Below, piece after piece: positions 5,854 through 6,856 of a DNA stretch of 6,856 nucleotides. The notes under the pieces are model-generated. The model ran no database searches and had not been told where the DNA came from. It saw only the letters and a list, made by a program, of their open reading frames with translations. How positions within the stretch are numbered: the first letter of the stretch is position 1; the number at the start of each line of letters is the position of its first letter. Location of the stretch: positions 1 through 6,856 of the forward strand of contig CAYTIE010000043.1 of NCBI GenBank assembly GCA_964437815.1, written 5' to 3'. This DNA is from Marisimplicoccus sp964437815 (GTDB lineage: Bacteria; Bacteroidota; Bacteroidia; Flavobacteriales; Flavobacteriaceae). The translations under genes and the position numbers were made by a program.

Positions 5854-6614
5854 GATTCTATAAATATTTCTTTATTATAAATAATTTCTTTTAAAAATAA
5901 ACCTTCTGCGGGAACAGAATATCCAGCATTTCGTCTATCTTTTGATTGAATTATTTTATCTAAGTCATTTATTCTAAGTCTCCCCTTCCCTATTTCAATT
6001 AATGTTCCTACAATAGCTCTTACCATATTTCTAAGAAATCTATTTGATGTTATTACAAATTTCCAACCATCATCTGATTTAACCCAAATAGCATTAGTTA
6101 TTTTACAGTCAAATGTTTTAACATCTGTATTTGACTTAGAAAAAGATTTAAAATCATCATATTTATAAAGCTTTTTTGAAGCTTTATTCATTTTACTATA
6201 ATTTAATTCCTCACTAAGATAATATCTATATCTATGATTAAATGGATTTTTAGTATCTGTTATATAATAATTATACGTTCTTGAAATAGCATCAAACCTT
6301 GAGTGTGAGTCAGGTTTAACCTCATGTATTGCTTTCACAGCAATATCAGCAGGAAGAAGTCTATTTATAAGGTAGCAGAAATTACTTTCTTCAATTTTGC
6401 TTTTAATATCGTAATCAAAATGCGCAAACATGTTTACTGCATGAACTCCTGTATCAGTTCTTCCAGCAGATATAATACTAATTTCACCTCTTAATATTTT
6501 AGAAATTGCATTTTCCACAATCTCTTGGACTGTAATTGCATTCAATTGCTTTTGAAAACCATGATATGATGAACCATCATATGAAAACTCAATAAAATAT
6601 CTATTTTTGGACAT
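5841..6614 (-). CDS. truA: tRNA pseudouridine(38-40) synthase TruA
   Basis: This enzyme converts uridines 38, 39 and 40 in the anticodon arm of many tRNAs to pseudouridine. At 257 residues it is of normal length. The catalytic aspartate is D54 in AGRTDTGVHA (50-59). Other family blocks are YDGSSYHGFQ near the N terminus (12-21), SRFDAISRTYNYYI (105-118), NRFLRNMVRAIVGTL (191-205) and AGYSVPAEGLFL (230-241). The ATG at 6612-6614 leads directly into the conserved first strand, so the start is well supported. Its 3' end overlaps the ABC exporter by 13 nt, suggesting coupled translation, although the two functions are not obviously related. It is transcribed divergently from rho across a 119-nt gap. 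I find no TAnnTTTG box for it in that gap. Confidence 0.96.
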   Translation of the reverse strand: MSKNRYFIEFSYDGSSYHGFQKQLNAITVQEIVENAISKILRGEISIISAGRTDTGVHAVNMFAHFDYDIKSKIEESNFCYLINRLLPADIAVKAIHEVKPDSHSRFDAISRTYNYYITDTKNPFNHRYRYYLSEELNYSKMNKASKKLYKYDDFKSFSKSNTDVKTFDCKITNAIWVKSDDGWKFVITSNRFLRNMVRAIVGTLIEIGKGRLRINDLDKIIQSKDRRNAGYSVPAEGLFLKEIIYNKEIFIESWKK

Positions 6615-6650
6615 TTAGTTAATTTGAAAGATATTTGTTTAAATTAAAAA

Positions 6651-6658
6651 TAAATTTG
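6651..6658 (+). promoter_or_regulatory. Possible -7 box for rho
   Basis: The plus strand reads TAAATTTG, matching the Bacteroidota -7 consensus TAnnTTTG. A TTTG at 6623-6626 lies 24 nt upstream, at the edge of the known spacing range for a -33 element; the TTTG at 6634-6637 is too close. Transcription from here would give rho a leader of roughly 70 nt, which contains a weak six-base inverted repeat, TCTATT/AATAGA, at 6670-6685. It is the only full match in the 119-nt divergent gap. Confidence 0.4.
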
Positions 6659-6733
6659 TAATTTAGTAGTCTATTACCCAATAGAAGTTTATTTCACATA
6701 ATTATATTCAATTCAAAAAACTTCATTTAATAT

Positions 6734-6856
6734 ATGTATGATATAAAATTACTTAAAGAAAAAAAGCTATCTGAAATTATTGAGATTGCTGAAACTCTTG
6801 GAATAGAAAAAGTTAAAGGATTAAAAAAACAAGAAGTAATTGATAAAATCCTTGAA
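6734..6856 (+). CDS. rho: Transcription termination factor Rho, N-terminal part
   Basis: The frame from the ATG at 6734 stays open to the window's right edge and gives 41 residues. They match the small helical Rho N-terminal domain, with a pattern of the type LKEKKLSEIIEIAETLGIE followed by LKKQEVIDKILE, the helix-turn-helix that precedes the RNA-binding cold-shock fold in Rho. Bacteroidota Rho proteins commonly begin at this domain, so the start is probably correct. The competing ATG at 6738 runs into a stop at once. The RNA-binding and ATPase parts lie outside the window, so identity rests on the first domain alone; the same fold also occurs at the start or end of a few unrelated proteins. 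It is divergent from truA. Confidence 0.82.
   Translation, partial: MYDIKLLKEKKLSEIIEIAETLGIEKVKGLKKQEVIDKILE

Noticed and set aside
6670..6685. TCTATT/AATAGA inverted repeat in the rho leader, considered as a regulatory hairpin
   Set aside because: It has six mostly A-T pairs with a 4-base loop and no conserved context; kept only as a note under the rho promoter.

Overview
The window is strongly AT-rich and looks like chromosomal DNA from a member of the Bacteroidota, most likely a marine flavobacterium with a compact genome. Five things point that way: the intergenic stretches are almost pure A/T, Shine-Dalgarno sequences are lacking, several promoter candidates fit the Bacteroidota -7 motif TAnnTTTG, a bacillithiol gene (bshB1) is present, and a DUF1599 gene sits beside tpiA. 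No insertion sequences, phage genes, CRISPR arrays or signs of horizontal transfer are visible. The taxonomic call is inference from content and style.

Layout, left to right. Positions 3-110 hold the last 35 codons of an unidentified plus-strand gene. Everything from 116 to 6614 is on the minus strand. In the direction of transcription the order is truA, an ABC exporter, a DUF1599 gene, tpiA, a glutathione-peroxidase-family gene, a Cys/Met-metabolism PLP enzyme, bshB1 and tRNA-His(GTG). The plus-strand gene at 6734 runs off the right end and is the start of rho, divergent from truA.

The minus-strand genes fall into three tight groups. truA and the ABC gene overlap by 13 nt, and the ABC gene starts with TTG. 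After 85 nt come DUF1599 and tpiA, 3 nt apart. After another 109 nt, with a promoter candidate, come the peroxidase, the PLP enzyme and bshB1, which overlap by 11 and 4 nt. The last group makes biochemical sense as a thiol-redox operon: the PLP enzyme handles cystathionine/cysteine, cysteine is the last building block of bacillithiol, BshB1 makes the glucosaminyl-malate intermediate, and the peroxidase consumes thiol reducing power.

Nearly everything here is core housekeeping, and I do not see a clearly new system. The points most worth a second look are the peroxidase/PLP enzyme/bshB1 cluster, a shortened triosephosphate isomerase that lacks the usual segment after LCxGE, a tRNA-His with two apparent U-U mismatches and a leader that copies its own 3' acceptor strand, and the duplicated DUF1599 protein of unknown function.
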